Below are positions 45,796 to 54,166 of a stretch of DNA of 64,000 nt, in pieces. Under the pieces are notes generated by a model. The model was not told the DNA's origin and did no database searches. It was given only the letters and a program-made list of their open reading frames with translations. The position numbers were made by a program, and so were the translations under genes. Each line of letters opens with the position of its first letter. The stretch's first letter is position 1. Source of the stretch: Xanthobacter autotrophicus (GTDB taxonomy: Bacteria; Pseudomonadota; Alphaproteobacteria; Rhizobiales; Xanthobacteraceae); NCBI RefSeq assembly GCF_030015065.1, contig NZ_JAIVFN010000004.1, positions 44,210 to 108,209 on the forward strand. The letters run 5' to 3'.

Positions 45796-47935
45796 GAAAA
45801 AGAACGGCGCTGACGCCGCACCGATGACAACCTCCCAGATGCTCGGGAGTTTGCTGAACTCCGCGCGCAAAATCATGCGCAAGGACAAGGGCTTGAACGG
45901 CGACCTCGACCGTCTGCCTCTGCTGACATGGATCATGTTCCTTAAATTCCTCGACGACCTTGAGCAGCAGCGTGAGGAGGAAACCGCGCTATCCGGCAAG
46001 AAGTTCAAGGCCGCCATTGAGGCCCCGTATCGCTGGCGCGACTGGGCCGCCAATCCGCAGGGCATCACGGGCGACGAGCTTCTGGCCTTCATCAACAGCG
46101 AAGAGGCCGTGCGCGCAGATGGAGCGAAAGGCCCCGGCCTGTTCGCTTATCTGCGCTCTCTCTCAAGCTCCAACGGCGACAACCGCCGCGACGTGATCGC
46201 CACCGTGTTCAAGGGTGTCGATAACCGCATGAAGAGCGGTTATCTGCTGCGCGACATTATCAACAAGGTAGGCGGGATTCATTTCACGTCGTCGGACGAG
46301 TTGCACACCCTCGGCGCGCTCTACGAATCCATGCTCCGCGAAATGCGCGATGCGGCGGGCGATTCCGGCGAGTTCTACACGCCGCGCGCCGTCGTCCGCT
46401 TCATGGTGGAAGTCACCGATCCTCGCCTCGGCGAGACTGTCCTCGATCCGGCCAGCGGCACGGGCGGGTTTCTGGTGGAGGCGTACAACCATCTTGAGAA
46501 GCAGGTGAAGACCGTCGCCGACCGCAAGCGCCTGCAAAACGACACCATCGCCGGCTGCGAACCCAAATCCCTGCCTTATCTGCTCTGCCAGATGAACCTG
46601 CTGCTGCACGGGCTGGACGCGCCGCAGATCGACCCCGGCAACGCCCTGCGCTTCAAGCTCTCCGAGATCGGCGAGAAAGAGCGTGTTGATGTGATCCTCA
46701 CCAACCCGCCCTTCGGGGGTGAGGAAGAGAAGGGCATCCAGGGCAATTTCCCAGAAGACCGCCAGACGGCGGAAACGGCACTGCTGTTCCTCCAGCTCAT
46801 CATGCGCAAGCTCAAGCGACAGCCGACTTCCGCCGGTCGCCCGGCGCGGGCTGCCGTGGTCGTGCCGCATGGCAGCCTTTCATCCCCAGGTGTTGCCAAG
46901 CGCATTCGCGAAACGCTGCTTGGCGATTTCAATATCACTGCGATAGTGCGCCTGCCTCATAATGTTTTTGCCCCATACACTGACATACAATCGAACGTCA
47001 TATTTTTTGAGCGCGGCGAACCAACGCAATCAATCCTCTACTGCGAACCGTCCCTTCCGCTCGGCTACTCGCTCAGCAAGACCAAGCCCTTGCTTTACGA
47101 ATGGATAGAGCCGCTCAAGACGCTCATAGCGTCGAGGCAGGAAACAGATACATCTTGGCTTGTTCGGCGGGACGACCTCGACGAAAATCTCAATCTCGAC
47201 ATCAAAAACCCCCGCCGAAAACTCAATTCTTTGGCGGACCGGGGAAACCTTGAAACCCTCGCTGCGCAAATGCGCTCGTATGCCGACGAGGCCGATGCCA
47301 TCAAAGCCGAACTGGCGCAGGTCACGGAATTGATAGGACAATCGCCGTGGGAATTGCTCGACAGCCACACTTATGAATCGGACGAGCGGATCGGTGAGGA
47401 CTATTCACCCGAAATGCCGCTCTTGGGCGTCTCTGCCGAGGAAGGGATTACCAATCCGAAGACTGCTATCGGCAAGTCGCCTGAACGATACAAGGTGCTG
47501 CGGACGCATTACCTTGCCTACAACCCCATGCGTATCAATATTGGGTCTATCGGCGTTGTCCGAGACGATACGCAGCAAGGCATCACAAGCCCTGATTACG
47601 TCGTCTTTTACTGTGGGCCAGACCTATTGCCTGAATATGTATATCACTATTTGAGAAGTGAGGCGGGTCGTCACGAAATAAATCTGAAAACAAAGGGATC
47701 AGTGCGGTTCAGATTGTATTTTGAACAGCTATCCAAGATTAAAATACCCGTGCCAAAAAACATTGAGACTCAGCAGCGGTTTGTAAATGCCTGTAACAGG
47801 CTTGAAGACCTGAAGAAGATGCTTAATGCCGCCGCTTCGTCGGCGACAGATTGTCTTAACGCGGCCACACGCTCCAGCTTTCTCCTTGAAGGCGGCAAGC
47901 CTTCAAACACCTCAACGGGGAGCAGGGCGGCATGA
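45782..47935 (+). CDS. hsdM: Type I methyltransferase HsdM fused to a half HsdS specificity domain, 717 aa
   Basis: An HsdM N-domain (about 15-165) is followed by a methylase core with ASGTGGFLVEAYNHL (near 222) and catalytic NPPFGG (near 309), both intact. From about residue 510 a second unit begins: LADRGNLETLAAQM coiled segment, then one target-recognition domain with KVLRTHYLAYNPMRI and IKIPVPKNIETQQRFV plus a helical spacer. A single recognition domain means it probably dimerises to read a symmetric bipartite site. The recognition part (47.35-47.85 kb) is more A+T-rich than the methylase part. No separate hsdS follows; the next gene overlaps by ATGA. Confidence 0.9.
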   Translation: MARTKKKNGADAAPMTTSQMLGSLLNSARKIMRKDKGLNGDLDRLPLLTWIMFLKFLDDLEQQREEETALSGKKFKAAIEAPYRWRDWAANPQGITGDELLAFINSEEAVRADGAKGPGLFAYLRSLSSSNGDNRRDVIATVFKGVDNRMKSGYLLRDIINKVGGIHFTSSDELHTLGALYESMLREMRDAAGDSGEFYTPRAVVRFMVEVTDPRLGETVLDPASGTGGFLVEAYNHLEKQVKTVADRKRLQNDTIAGCEPKSLPYLLCQMNLLLHGLDAPQIDPGNALRFKLSEIGEKERVDVILTNPPFGGEEEKGIQGNFPEDRQTAETALLFLQLIMRKLKRQPTSAGRPARAAVVVPHGSLSSPGVAKRIRETLLGDFNITAIVRLPHNVFAPYTDIQSNVIFFERGEPTQSILYCEPSLPLGYSLSKTKPLLYEWIEPLKTLIASRQETDTSWLVRRDDLDENLNLDIKNPRRKLNSLADRGNLETLAAQMRSYADEADAIKAELAQVTELIGQSPWELLDSHTYESDERIGEDYSPEMPLLGVSAEEGITNPKTAIGKSPERYKVLRTHYLAYNPMRINIGSIGVVRDDTQQGITSPDYVVFYCGPDLLPEYVYHYLRSEAGRHEINLKTKGSVRFRLYFEQLSKIKIPVPKNIETQQRFVNACNRLEDLKKMLNAAASSATDCLNAATRSSFLLEGGKPSNTSTGSRAA

Positions 47936-50550
47936 GCGTCGCGACCACGCCATCCGCGCCCCTGACCGAAAAGGCCGCCCTCGCGGACCTCGTGACGTGG
48001 GCAGAGAAGCGCCCCGCGTGGCAGAGAGACGCCCTTCGGCGCTTGGTCACAGGTGAAACGCTCGACGATCAGGTGATTGTGGAACTTACGGAGCTTTGCC
48101 TTGATCCGGCGCGCACCCATACGCCGATTGCACAATCGCATATTGTGGCTGAAACCAGCGCCGCAGAGCCGATTTCCCTCGTTTCGATCAAAAATCCAAC
48201 CGCCATCAACGCGCTTGCCAGCCAGCAGGAGCTGTCCTTTGAGCCTGCCGGGCTGACGGTGATTTACGGCGACAACGGTTCGGGAAAGTCCGGCTATGTC
48301 CGCGTCCTGAAGCACGCATGTCGGTCGCGGGACGAGAAGTTCGCGATCCACAGGGATTTGGAAGACAAGACCGACACGCCGCAATCTGCAGAGATATGTT
48401 TCACGCGGGGTGCGAACACCGACCAATTCAATTGGACGCCCGACGGCGAGCCGCACGGCGACCTGCCATCGGTCAGCATCTTCGACTCCCGAAGCGCAAG
48501 CATCCATGTCGAAAGCACCAACGAGGTAGCCTATATCCCCCGGCCAATGCGGTTGCTGGAGGCGCTGGCGGATGCTTCCGACCGCATTAAAACGGCGCTC
48601 GACGGCAAGATCGCAACGCTCAAGAGCCAGGTTCCGCTTGCGATTTCAAACCCCTCGCTGAGCAGGGAAACGGCTGCCGGCAGCTACGTCTTCGGGTTGA
48701 GCGCGAAATCCAACATCCCGCAGCTTGATAAACTCGCCGCCTTCAGCAATCAGGAAACCGGCCGCCTCTCCACGCTGGAAACCGACTTCACTCAAGACCC
48801 CAAGCGCGCTGTGGCGCGGCTTGATAACCAGCGCGGCGAAGTGGAGCGCATCCGGACGACCCTTCAAACCCTAATTGGCGCGACGAGCGCGGCGGCGTTC
48901 GTGGAAATCAATACACTACGAAAGACCCACGGCGATGCCGTGGAAGCCGCGTCGTTAGCATCGCAACAGCTATTCAGCGCATCGCCGTTGCCCGAGGTAG
49001 GCCAAGCCGCCTGGCAAAAACTGTGGGAGGCCGCCCGCACCTATGCGGACACCGTGGCCTATCCCGGCAAGACATTCCCTTCGCGCGAACCGGATACGCT
49101 TTGCGTGCTTTGTCAGCAGCCCCTCGGAGCTGACGCAATGGTGCGCCAGCAGACATTCGAGTCGTTTGTAAAAAGCTCGACGAAGGCTGATGAAGCGACG
49201 GCGCGCGCGAAGCTGGATGCTGCGCTCACGCAGTTGAAAGGGCAGATGCTGCGCCATGGCGATGTGCTGAAATCCGGCAAATTCCTCGCCACCGAGATCG
49301 GCGATGCGGCGCTTGCCCAGCAAGTCCGCCGGGCCTTTGTCGTGGTGCTTTGGCGGCTTCGGGCAATGGTCAGGGCATACGGCGAGCCCAGGCCGCTTGG
49401 CGCTGATCCGCTCCAGGCACTTACGGCGCTCGCAGCCGATCTCAAAACCCGTGCCGCGCAGCTTTCCGCCGATACGCAGAGCGACGACTACAAGAAACTG
49501 AAATCCGAATACCTTGAACTCAAGGACCGTGCCGCCCTTGCGCCGCTGCTCCCGGACATCAAGGCACATATCGCGCGCCTCAAGGACATCGAGTCAATCA
49601 ACACCGCGCTCAAGGCCACCGCCAAAAAGCCGATCACCGATAAGAACAAAGAACTCTCGGATCGCATGGTGACGGACGCGCTACGCGGTCGGTTTGCGCG
49701 CGAGATCGGAAAACTGAAACTGGCCAGAATGCCGGTCGAGCTTCGCAAGGAGAAAGACCGGCAGGCGGTGTCGTATTTTCGTGTTGCGTTGGTGGAGAAT
49801 CCTAGCGCCAAGGTCGGCGAGATCTTCAGCGAAGGCGAGCACCGCTGCGTCGCGCTCGCCGCGTTCCTCGCCGAGCTGGTCACGGCACAGCGTTATTCCG
49901 GCATCGTTTTCGACGATCCAATGTCATCGCTCGACCACATCCACAGGGGCGCGGTTGCGTCGCGGCTGGTGGAGGAAGCGGAACACCGCCAGGTCGTCGT
50001 ATTCACGCATGACCTCGTGTTCCTGTACGAACTTCGCCGCGAAGCGGAAAAGGCAAACCGGCCAATAGCGTTTCGCAATGTCCGTCGGCAGCAGGACAAG
50101 CCCGGCTACATTGAAAACGAGTTGCCGGACAAGGCGAAATCCGGACTTGAGATGTGCAACGCCCTGCGGTCATCTCTCAAAGCAGCAAAACCCGGCTTTG
50201 ACAAGCTGACGGATACGCAACGCACCATCTTCCGCAAAGGCACTATTGGTCAGTTGCGCGATGCCTGGGAACAGGCAATCTCCGACTATATCCGGCCCGT
50301 CCTTGAACGGTTCGACAACAAGGTCAAGCCGACCTCGATGTTCAAGCTCGGCATTCTCACAGAGGACGATGTGAAGCACGTGATGGCGGCCCAATCGAGG
50401 CTGTCCGAAGACCTTCATTCGTCAGCACAGGCGTTGAATCCCGAAGCCGTTTCGCTTGATGAACTGCTTAATGAGGTCAAGGCGCTAGAAGACTGGATTC
50501 AGTCCATACGTGACCGCCAAAAGAATGCGGTGAAGCCTGTGCTGAGCTAG
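47932..50550 (+). CDS. RloC-like zinc-hook ABC ATPase linked to the restriction operon, 872 aa
   Basis: Walker A is IYGDNGSGKSGYVRV (near 111). A long coiled middle holds a CVLC zinc-hook motif (near 390). The C-terminus has the ABC signature FSEGEHRCVALAAF (near 633), Walker B IVFDDPMSSLDH (near 658) and the H-loop FTHDLVFLYEL. This Rad50-like layout fits the PrrC/RloC group, which are anticodon nucleases activated when phages disable type I restriction; hsd linkage supports that. The last 150 residues, where the nuclease site should be, do not show a motif I can name, so nuclease activity is inferred. The start ATGA overlaps hsdM. Confidence 0.8.
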   Translation: MSVATTPSAPLTEKAALADLVTWAEKRPAWQRDALRRLVTGETLDDQVIVELTELCLDPARTHTPIAQSHIVAETSAAEPISLVSIKNPTAINALASQQELSFEPAGLTVIYGDNGSGKSGYVRVLKHACRSRDEKFAIHRDLEDKTDTPQSAEICFTRGANTDQFNWTPDGEPHGDLPSVSIFDSRSASIHVESTNEVAYIPRPMRLLEALADASDRIKTALDGKIATLKSQVPLAISNPSLSRETAAGSYVFGLSAKSNIPQLDKLAAFSNQETGRLSTLETDFTQDPKRAVARLDNQRGEVERIRTTLQTLIGATSAAAFVEINTLRKTHGDAVEAASLASQQLFSASPLPEVGQAAWQKLWEAARTYADTVAYPGKTFPSREPDTLCVLCQQPLGADAMVRQQTFESFVKSSTKADEATARAKLDAALTQLKGQMLRHGDVLKSGKFLATEIGDAALAQQVRRAFVVVLWRLRAMVRAYGEPRPLGADPLQALTALAADLKTRAAQLSADTQSDDYKKLKSEYLELKDRAALAPLLPDIKAHIARLKDIESINTALKATAKKPITDKNKELSDRMVTDALRGRFAREIGKLKLARMPVELRKEKDRQAVSYFRVALVENPSAKVGEIFSEGEHRCVALAAFLAELVTAQRYSGIVFDDPMSSLDHIHRGAVASRLVEEAEHRQVVVFTHDLVFLYELRREAEKANRPIAFRNVRRQQDKPGYIENELPDKAKSGLEMCNALRSSLKAAKPGFDKLTDTQRTIFRKGTIGQLRDAWEQAISDYIRPVLERFDNKVKPTSMFKLGILTEDDVKHVMAAQSRLSEDLHSSAQALNPEAVSLDELLNEVKALEDWIQSIRDRQKNAVKPVLS

Positions 50551-50620
50551 GACGCCGCCTAATTAGATGCCGTGCTTTCGAGCATTCTTGGCAAGGCGTT
50601 CAAAGGAGATTTGTGACGAC

Positions 50621-51115
50621 ATGGCAGACGACAAGAAGAATGCTAATCCCGAGCCGCCGGCGCCTGAGTCAGTTGCGGCGCACCCGGCATGGTTCCGGCT
50701 CGTCGATCAGTTAAACTGGTATGATCGCAAGAGCCAGCACGCCCAAGGGTGGTATAAACGCTTGAAAATCGCACAGTTCGCGTCTGCGGCACTGATTCCA
50801 GCAACGAGTCTGTTGCCTGCGGAGTACGCCAAATGGGCCGCATCAGCTTTCGGCGTCTTGATTGCCGTTCTGGAAGCTGTTCAGCAGATGAATCAGTATT
50901 CGACTCTTTGGTTCAGCTACAGGGCAACGGCAGAGCGTCTCAAGCACGAAAAATACCTCTTCCTTTCTGCCGCAGGCCCCTACAAGGGCTTAGCCGAACC
51001 CGAGCGGCTAGTTGCGTTGGCTGAAAGGGTCGAAGAGCACGTCTCGACCGAACACGCCAACTGGTTCAATGAAACCCGCCGCGCCGCCACGGTGCAGAAG
51101 TCGGAGGGCGCGTGA
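50621..51115 (+). CDS. DUF4231/SLATT-type two-helix membrane protein, 164 aa
   Basis: The protein has a soluble N-terminus with WFRLVDQLNWYDRKSQHAQGWYKRLK, two hydrophobic helices near residues 55-95 (FASAALIPATSLLP and AASAFGVLIAVLEA), and a soluble C-terminal helix with WFSYRATAERLKHEKYLFL. This is the DUF4231 pattern of the SLATT superfamily, proposed pore-forming effectors of nucleotide-signal defence systems. ATG 50621 was chosen over an upstream frame because the lysine-rich MADDKKN start follows an AAGGAG site. Its stop overlaps the next start (TGATG), making it the first gene of the TIR/deazaguanine operon. Confidence 0.82.
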   Translation: MADDKKNANPEPPAPESVAAHPAWFRLVDQLNWYDRKSQHAQGWYKRLKIAQFASAALIPATSLLPAEYAKWAASAFGVLIAVLEAVQQMNQYSTLWFSYRATAERLKHEKYLFLSAAGPYKGLAEPERLVALAERVEEHVSTEHANWFNETRRAATVQKSEGA

Positions 51116-52098
51116 TGCCTGTCGCGCGCCCCACTGAGCTGGCCATCGGAGCACGGTCGTTGCCGTTGCCCGTGTACTTCCCATCCATTTCTTCGGTGAA
51201 GACGGCGCTACGCCCGCTGGATTATTTACAGTTGCTATCGTCTCTGGGCGGGCTGAACGGCCAGTTTCTGGTATCGGCCTTCGATCTCGCAGGCGTCGAT
51301 CAGCCGCAGTCGGCCCAACAGGCACTAAGTGCTGCTCGTCAGGCGGGCATCATCACGTTGATGGATTCCGGCAACTATGAAAGTTTCTGGAAGGACGCGC
51401 AGGCAGATTGGAAGCAAGCAGACTTTCACAAGGTTCTGGCCGATTTCCCTTGCGATCTGGCCTTCGGCTTCGATGAGCAACAGCCACCAGCCAACGCGGA
51501 CGATCACGTTGCCTTGGTCGCCGAACGCTGGCAAGCGGATCAAGCCGCTGCGGGTTGCTGCCAAATCATTCCCATCGTCCACGCCCCGGCCGGTGAATTG
51601 CCGGCGCTGTGCGCGGCTGTCGCCGCCAAGACTGGCGTCACGATGCTGGCGATTCCAGAACGCAGGTTGGGCGACGGCGTTCTGGAGCGTGCCCGTGTCG
51701 TAAAGTCCATTCGGACGGCCTTGAATGAACTCGGGCGCTACGTCATTTTGCACCTGCTGGGCACTGGCAACCCCATTTCCATCGCCCTTTACTCGGCGAT
51801 GGGTGCCGACAGTTTCGACGGGTTGGAGTGGTGCCAGACGGTAGTCGATCATGAATCTGGCCTGCTTTATCATCTTTCGCAGGCCGATTTCTTTGCCGGA
51901 CAGACCGCGTGGGGTGATGACGACAAGCTGTCGTTTCAAGCGCGCGCGTTGGCCCATAATCTGGAATTCTTCTCCGATTGGATGAGAAGACTGCGCGACG
52001 CGGTGAGCCAGGATCGCTTGCCGGAATTCTGCCGATCCAATCTGCCTTCTCGCGCCCATCGCCACGTTGCCGATGTTGCCGGCTGGAGTCAGCCATGA
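51115..52098 (+). CDS. TGT-like (Cap10-like) guanine transglycosylase homologue, 327 aa
   Basis: Two TGT-type active-site segments are recognisable: ITLMDSGNYESFW (like DSGGFQ; about 80-92) and LLGTGNPISIALYSAMGADSFDG (like GxGxP ... GxDxFDC; about 208-230). The CxCxxC zinc motif of true tRNA-guanine transglycosylases is missing, and the chain is about 50 residues shorter, so tRNA modification is unlikely. Together with the neighbouring glycosylase and QueC-like genes it matches the Cap10 of type IV CBASS, where it cooperates with Cap9 in attaching a deazaguanine base to a protein. Start ATG 51115 overlaps the previous stop. Confidence 0.75.
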   Translation: MPVARPTELAIGARSLPLPVYFPSISSVKTALRPLDYLQLLSSLGGLNGQFLVSAFDLAGVDQPQSAQQALSAARQAGIITLMDSGNYESFWKDAQADWKQADFHKVLADFPCDLAFGFDEQQPPANADDHVALVAERWQADQAAAGCCQIIPIVHAPAGELPALCAAVAAKTGVTMLAIPERRLGDGVLERARVVKSIRTALNELGRYVILHLLGTGNPISIALYSAMGADSFDGLEWCQTVVDHESGLLYHLSQADFFAGQTAWGDDDKLSFQARALAHNLEFFSDWMRRLRDAVSQDRLPEFCRSNLPSRAHRHVADVAGWSQP

Positions 52099-52811
52099 CC
52101 GTGGACATCATCAACCAGACCATACGCGCGATGTGTCTTGAGGTCGAGACACATGCATCTGCGGCGCAGAACTGGCAGCAGATGGCGGAAGAAGAATTTC
52201 TGTACGAAGCGGCGATCTGCATTTTCGGCAGCCAGATGGTTTTCGAGATGGCGGTAGCAACGGCGGATCGGCTACGTGAAAAGAAGTTGCTCCAGCCTGC
52301 ACCGCGCGGACGAAGCGTCCAGGTTATTGAACGAAAGGTTGTTGCGGCTCTATCCGATCCACTGCCTGTTCCTGCGCGCAACGGGACGCAACGATGGGTT
52401 CGGCCACGCTTCAAGAACCGACTTGCGTCCTTGCTGGCCAAGACCATCGTTGAAATTTATGGGCAATCCCAAACGATCCGTGGATTTTTATTCGATGCGC
52501 GGAATGCGAGGGAGGCCCGCGAGACCCTGATGCACCACGTTTGGGGCTTTGGCCCTAAACAGGCCAGCCTCTTTCTACGCCGTGTTGGCTACTGCGCCGA
52601 CCTAGCCGTTCTGGATGTCCATGTGTTGGACTATCTGGAACTGGCGCGCGGCCTGTCGCTCTCGCCCAGCAAGTTGGGGCGCCTCTCGCTCTATGAGGAA
52701 ATCGAGGACACATTTCGGGAGATTTCTGCTGAATTCGGCCATTCGATGGGTTGCGTCGATTTGGCAACCTGGCTCACGATGCGCGTAGCCAAGAAGGAAG
52801 CTTTCCTATGA
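52095..52811 (+). CDS. HhH-GPD DNA glycosylase/lyase of OGG type (Cap11-like), 238 aa
   Basis: The helix-hairpin-helix and catalytic region reads VWGFGPKQASLFLRRVG followed by LAVLDVHVLDYLELA (about 145-180). The lysine of GPKQAS and the aspartate of LDVHV correspond to the Ogg1 Lys/Asp pair, so it should be a bifunctional glycosylase/lyase. The N-terminus is helical. Housekeeping OGG in alphaproteobacteria is not found in such an operon; Cap11 of type IV CBASS is this type. Start (ATGA) and stop (ATGA) both overlap neighbours. Confidence 0.82.
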   Translation: MTVDIINQTIRAMCLEVETHASAAQNWQQMAEEEFLYEAAICIFGSQMVFEMAVATADRLREKKLLQPAPRGRSVQVIERKVVAALSDPLPVPARNGTQRWVRPRFKNRLASLLAKTIVEIYGQSQTIRGFLFDARNAREARETLMHHVWGFGPKQASLFLRRVGYCADLAVLDVHVLDYLELARGLSLSPSKLGRLSLYEEIEDTFREISAEFGHSMGCVDLATWLTMRVAKKEAFL

Positions 52812-53401
52812 GCTTCGTGAACCTGGTTTCCGGTGGCCTTGATTCGACGCTGGTCAGCGTGATGGCGAAGGAAGAAGGTATAGAGCAATTCCCGCTGTTC
52901 GTTGACTACGGTCAACGGGCAGCCAGCAGGGAATGGGAAACTTGTAAGCTTGTCCACGATGCCTTGGGCCTTCCGGCGCCGACGAGGATGGATTTATCGG
53001 GTTTCGGGCGCGTCATCGCATCTGGCCTGACCCGTCAAGACCTCGATGTTAAAGCCGATGCGTTCACGCCCGGCCGCAACCTGATGTTCTTGCTGATGGG
53101 CAGCGCGTATGCCTATCAGCAAGGCGCATCATCGGTGACGATTGGCCTGCTGGCGGAGGAATTCAGTCTGTTCCCCGACCAGAAACGGCAATTTGTGGCT
53201 CAGGCCGAAGCCACCATCTCCGCAGCAATGGGGCAGCAGATCAAGGTGCTCACGCCATTGATCGAGTTCAGCAAAGCTGATGTGGTCAGGCTGGCGCAGG
53301 CCAAGGGCATCACGGGCACCTACTCGTGCCATACCGGCAATTCAGAACCTTGCGGGCGGTGCATCGCCTGCTTGGAGTTTCAATTCGACAAGGGGAAATG
53401 A
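52808..53401 (+). CDS. QueC-like (Cap9-like) 7-deazaguanine ligase homologue, 197 aa
   Basis: The PP-loop LVSGGLDSTLVSV opens the protein (about 5-17), a PGRNLMFLLMGSAYAYQQGA box lies near 95-115, and the zinc site is SCHTGNSEPCGRCIAC (about 175-190), as in QueC. It is shorter than QueC (about 220-230 aa) and no QueD, QueE or QueF is nearby. QueC makes preQ0 from CDG using ATP; its Cap9 relative instead uses CDG to modify an N-terminal glycine of the CD-NTase in type IV CBASS. Here the next gene encodes a protein starting Met-Gly-Gly-Gly. Confidence 0.82.
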   Translation: MSFVNLVSGGLDSTLVSVMAKEEGIEQFPLFVDYGQRAASREWETCKLVHDALGLPAPTRMDLSGFGRVIASGLTRQDLDVKADAFTPGRNLMFLLMGSAYAYQQGASSVTIGLLAEEFSLFPDQKRQFVAQAEATISAAMGQQIKVLTPLIEFSKADVVRLAQAKGITGTYSCHTGNSEPCGRCIACLEFQFDKGK

Positions 53402-53402
53402 C

Positions 53403-53903
53403 ATGGGTGGAGGCTCGGGCGGCGGTCTTTCTAGCTATGACATCAAGCGCCTTGAAGAACAGGCAAAGCGGAAGCTATCTGAGGCGAAAGGTGACGCCAG
53501 CAGGCACGTTTTCATTAGCTTCAACCATGAAGATTTAGACGAAGTGAACCTGCTTCGTGGTCAGGCGAAGAATGACAAGGTCGATTTGCAGTTCGACGAC
53601 CATTCCGTCAAGGAGCCGTTCGATAGCGCCAACGCCGACTACATCAAGCGCCAAATCCGCGACAAGATCGACCGCTGCTCGGTAACGGTGGTGTATCTCT
53701 CCGATAAAGCGGCCTCCAGCAAATGGGTGAACTGGGAAATCGAGGAGAGCATCAAGCGCGGCAAGGGCGTCATTGGCGTCTACAAGGGAGACAAGTCCCC
53801 GACCAATGTCCCGCCAGCGTTCCAGCAGAACGGCTGCAAGTCTGTGAAGTGGGAGCACGCTGCGCTGATGAAGGCCATCGAGGATGCGAGCACGAAGCGA
53901 TAG
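53403..53903 (+). CDS. ThsB-like TIR-domain protein with poly-glycine N-terminus, 166 aa
   Basis: The TIR domain (DUF1863/MTH538-like) spans about 35-160: RHVFISFNHEDLDEV, KVDLQFDDHSVKEPFDS, CSVTVVYLSDKAASSKWVNWEIEESIKRGKGVIGV (read here in pieces), with the glutamate of WVNWEIEES as the likely catalytic residue. This is the ThsB type that makes cyclic-ADP-ribose signals in Thoeris. The N-terminus MGGGSGGGLSSYDIKR is an unstructured glycine tail; after Met removal it exposes glycine. AAGGGG lies 10 bases before ATG 53403. It ends the operon. Confidence 0.85.
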   Translation: MGGGSGGGLSSYDIKRLEEQAKRKLSEAKGDASRHVFISFNHEDLDEVNLLRGQAKNDKVDLQFDDHSVKEPFDSANADYIKRQIRDKIDRCSVTVVYLSDKAASSKWVNWEIEESIKRGKGVIGVYKGDKSPTNVPPAFQQNGCKSVKWEHAALMKAIEDASTKR

Positions 53904-54090
53904 CCGGTGGGCGTTCTTTCTGGAGTGGTATCCGGTGGCGCTGCCGCAGCGGGCTGGGTGAGCGCCTCCGCCATCCTCCGAAGCTCAAGCTCTTTTAGTC
54001 TGCATTCTCGCGACGCTCGTTTATGATGTAGAATGCGCTTATGGCGGGATGACTGCTGTAGAGAATCCGCGAATCCAGCGGCCTTACCCT

Positions 54091-54120
54091 GGTGGTATCG
54101 CAGTTGGTATCGACATTGGT
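54091..54120 (+). promoter_or_regulatory. TGGTATCG-type direct repeats at the right end, candidate arm-type sites
   Basis: GGTGGTATCGCAG, TTGGTATCGACA and TTGGT lie in tandem about 50-75 bases inside the right attachment copy. They resemble the TTGGTACCGATG/TTGGTATGG repeats beside the integrase at the left end. This pairing supports a role as integrase or excisionase binding sites. Bases 53,904-54,090 hold no gene. Confidence 0.5.
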
Positions 54121-54166
54121 CATGGGCGGAAAGCTCAATAACTACAACACCAACTCAAACCCATTG

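Noticed and set aside
51115..53401. Queuosine synthesis or Dpd DNA-modification cluster
   Set aside because: QueD, QueE, QueF and the Dpd restriction genes are absent, and the TGT-like protein lacks the zinc-binding CxCxxC motif.
50621..53903. Canonical type IV CBASS or Thoeris
   Set aside because: No CD-NTase gene is present for CBASS, and no ThsA (SIR2-SLOG) for Thoeris; only parts of each are found.
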